Of a stretch of 6,413 nt of DNA, positions 6,270-6,413 are shown in pieces; position 1 is the first letter of the stretch, and the number at the start of each line of letters is the position of its first letter. Below the pieces are notes generated by a model. That model saw only the letters and a program-made list of their open reading frames with translations. It ran no database searches and was not told the DNA's origin. The position numbers and the translations under genes were made by a program. The stretch is from Thermoanaerobaculia bacterium (lineage in GTDB: Bacteria; Acidobacteriota; Thermoanaerobaculia; UBA5066). Location of the stretch: the NCBI GenBank assembly GCA_023717585.1, contig JAMQPJ010000655.1, forward strand, positions 1 to 6,413. Reading direction: 5' to 3'.

Positions 6270-6413
6270 ATGGACTCGATCGTCATTCGCGGAGCCCGCG
6301 AACACAACCTCAAGAACCTCTCGCTCACGATCCCCCGGAACGCTCTCGTCGTGCTGACGGGAGTGTCGGGTTCGGGAAAGTCCTCGCTCGCGTTCGACAC
6401 GCTGTTCGCGGAG
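6270..6413 (+). CDS. uvrA: Excinuclease ABC subunit UvrA, N-terminal 48 residues only
   Basis: The frame from ATG 6270 runs off the right edge. The visible residues include IVIRGAREHNLKN (4-16), followed by LVVLTGVSGSGKSSLAFDT, which contains the Walker A P-loop GVSGSGKSS (31-39) and ends in LFAE. This is the standard UvrA opening, starting at the usual place a few residues before IRGAREHNLKN. UvrA is the dimeric ATPase that recognises bulky DNA lesions and loads UvrB in nucleotide excision repair; the full protein is about 940 residues, so about 5% is visible. No Shine-Dalgarno precedes the ATG (the upstream bases are CCCGCCCCC), so the leader is weak or very short. It is probably transcribed apart from the S74 gene, which ends 102 bp earlier with hairpins between. 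Identity is very secure. Confidence 0.95.
   Translation, partial: MDSIVIRGAREHNLKNLSLTIPRNALVVLTGVSGSGKSSLAFDTLFAE

Overview
The window is very GC-rich and densely coding, with short intergenic gaps and no phage, plasmid, insertion sequence, CRISPR or RNA gene that I can see. The gene types are an FG-GAP/UnbV (CRTAC1-like) secreted protein, a secreted TPR protein, a Thr-type sulfatase-fold protein and a secreted protein ending in an S74 chaperone. Together they resemble the secretome of a high-GC Gram-negative environmental bacterium, with Acidobacteriota or a relative as my best guess. This is inferred from gene style only; no phylogenetic marker is complete in the window.

Layout: three genes run leftward on the minus strand as one apparent operon. 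A secreted FG-GAP/UnbV protein (about 4311 to 2569) shares an ATGA stop/start overlap with a secreted TPR protein (2572 to 1334). After 39 bp follows an alkaline-phosphatase/sulfatase-superfamily protein (1294 to beyond the left edge). A short divergent intergenic region (4312-4454) separates this operon from a rightward gene (4455-6167). That gene encodes a 570-residue secreted protein with tandem tail-fibre-like modules and a C-terminal S74 intramolecular chaperone domain. A 102-bp gap with two hairpins leads to the first 48 codons of uvrA (6270 to beyond the right edge), an ordinary housekeeping gene.

The three minus-strand products are all predicted to be exported and appear co-translated: a calcium-binding beta-propeller-like protein, a helical scaffold protein and a hydrolase or transferase-fold enzyme. 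They may act together in the cell envelope or periplasm, but nothing in the sequence identifies a substrate. The divergent S74 protein is probably a trimeric, self-processing surface fibre. The most interesting points are the coupled FG-GAP/TPR/sulfatase-fold trio, the Thr in place of the formylglycine residue of the enzyme, and a chromosomal signal-peptide-bearing S74 protein with no phage neighbours.
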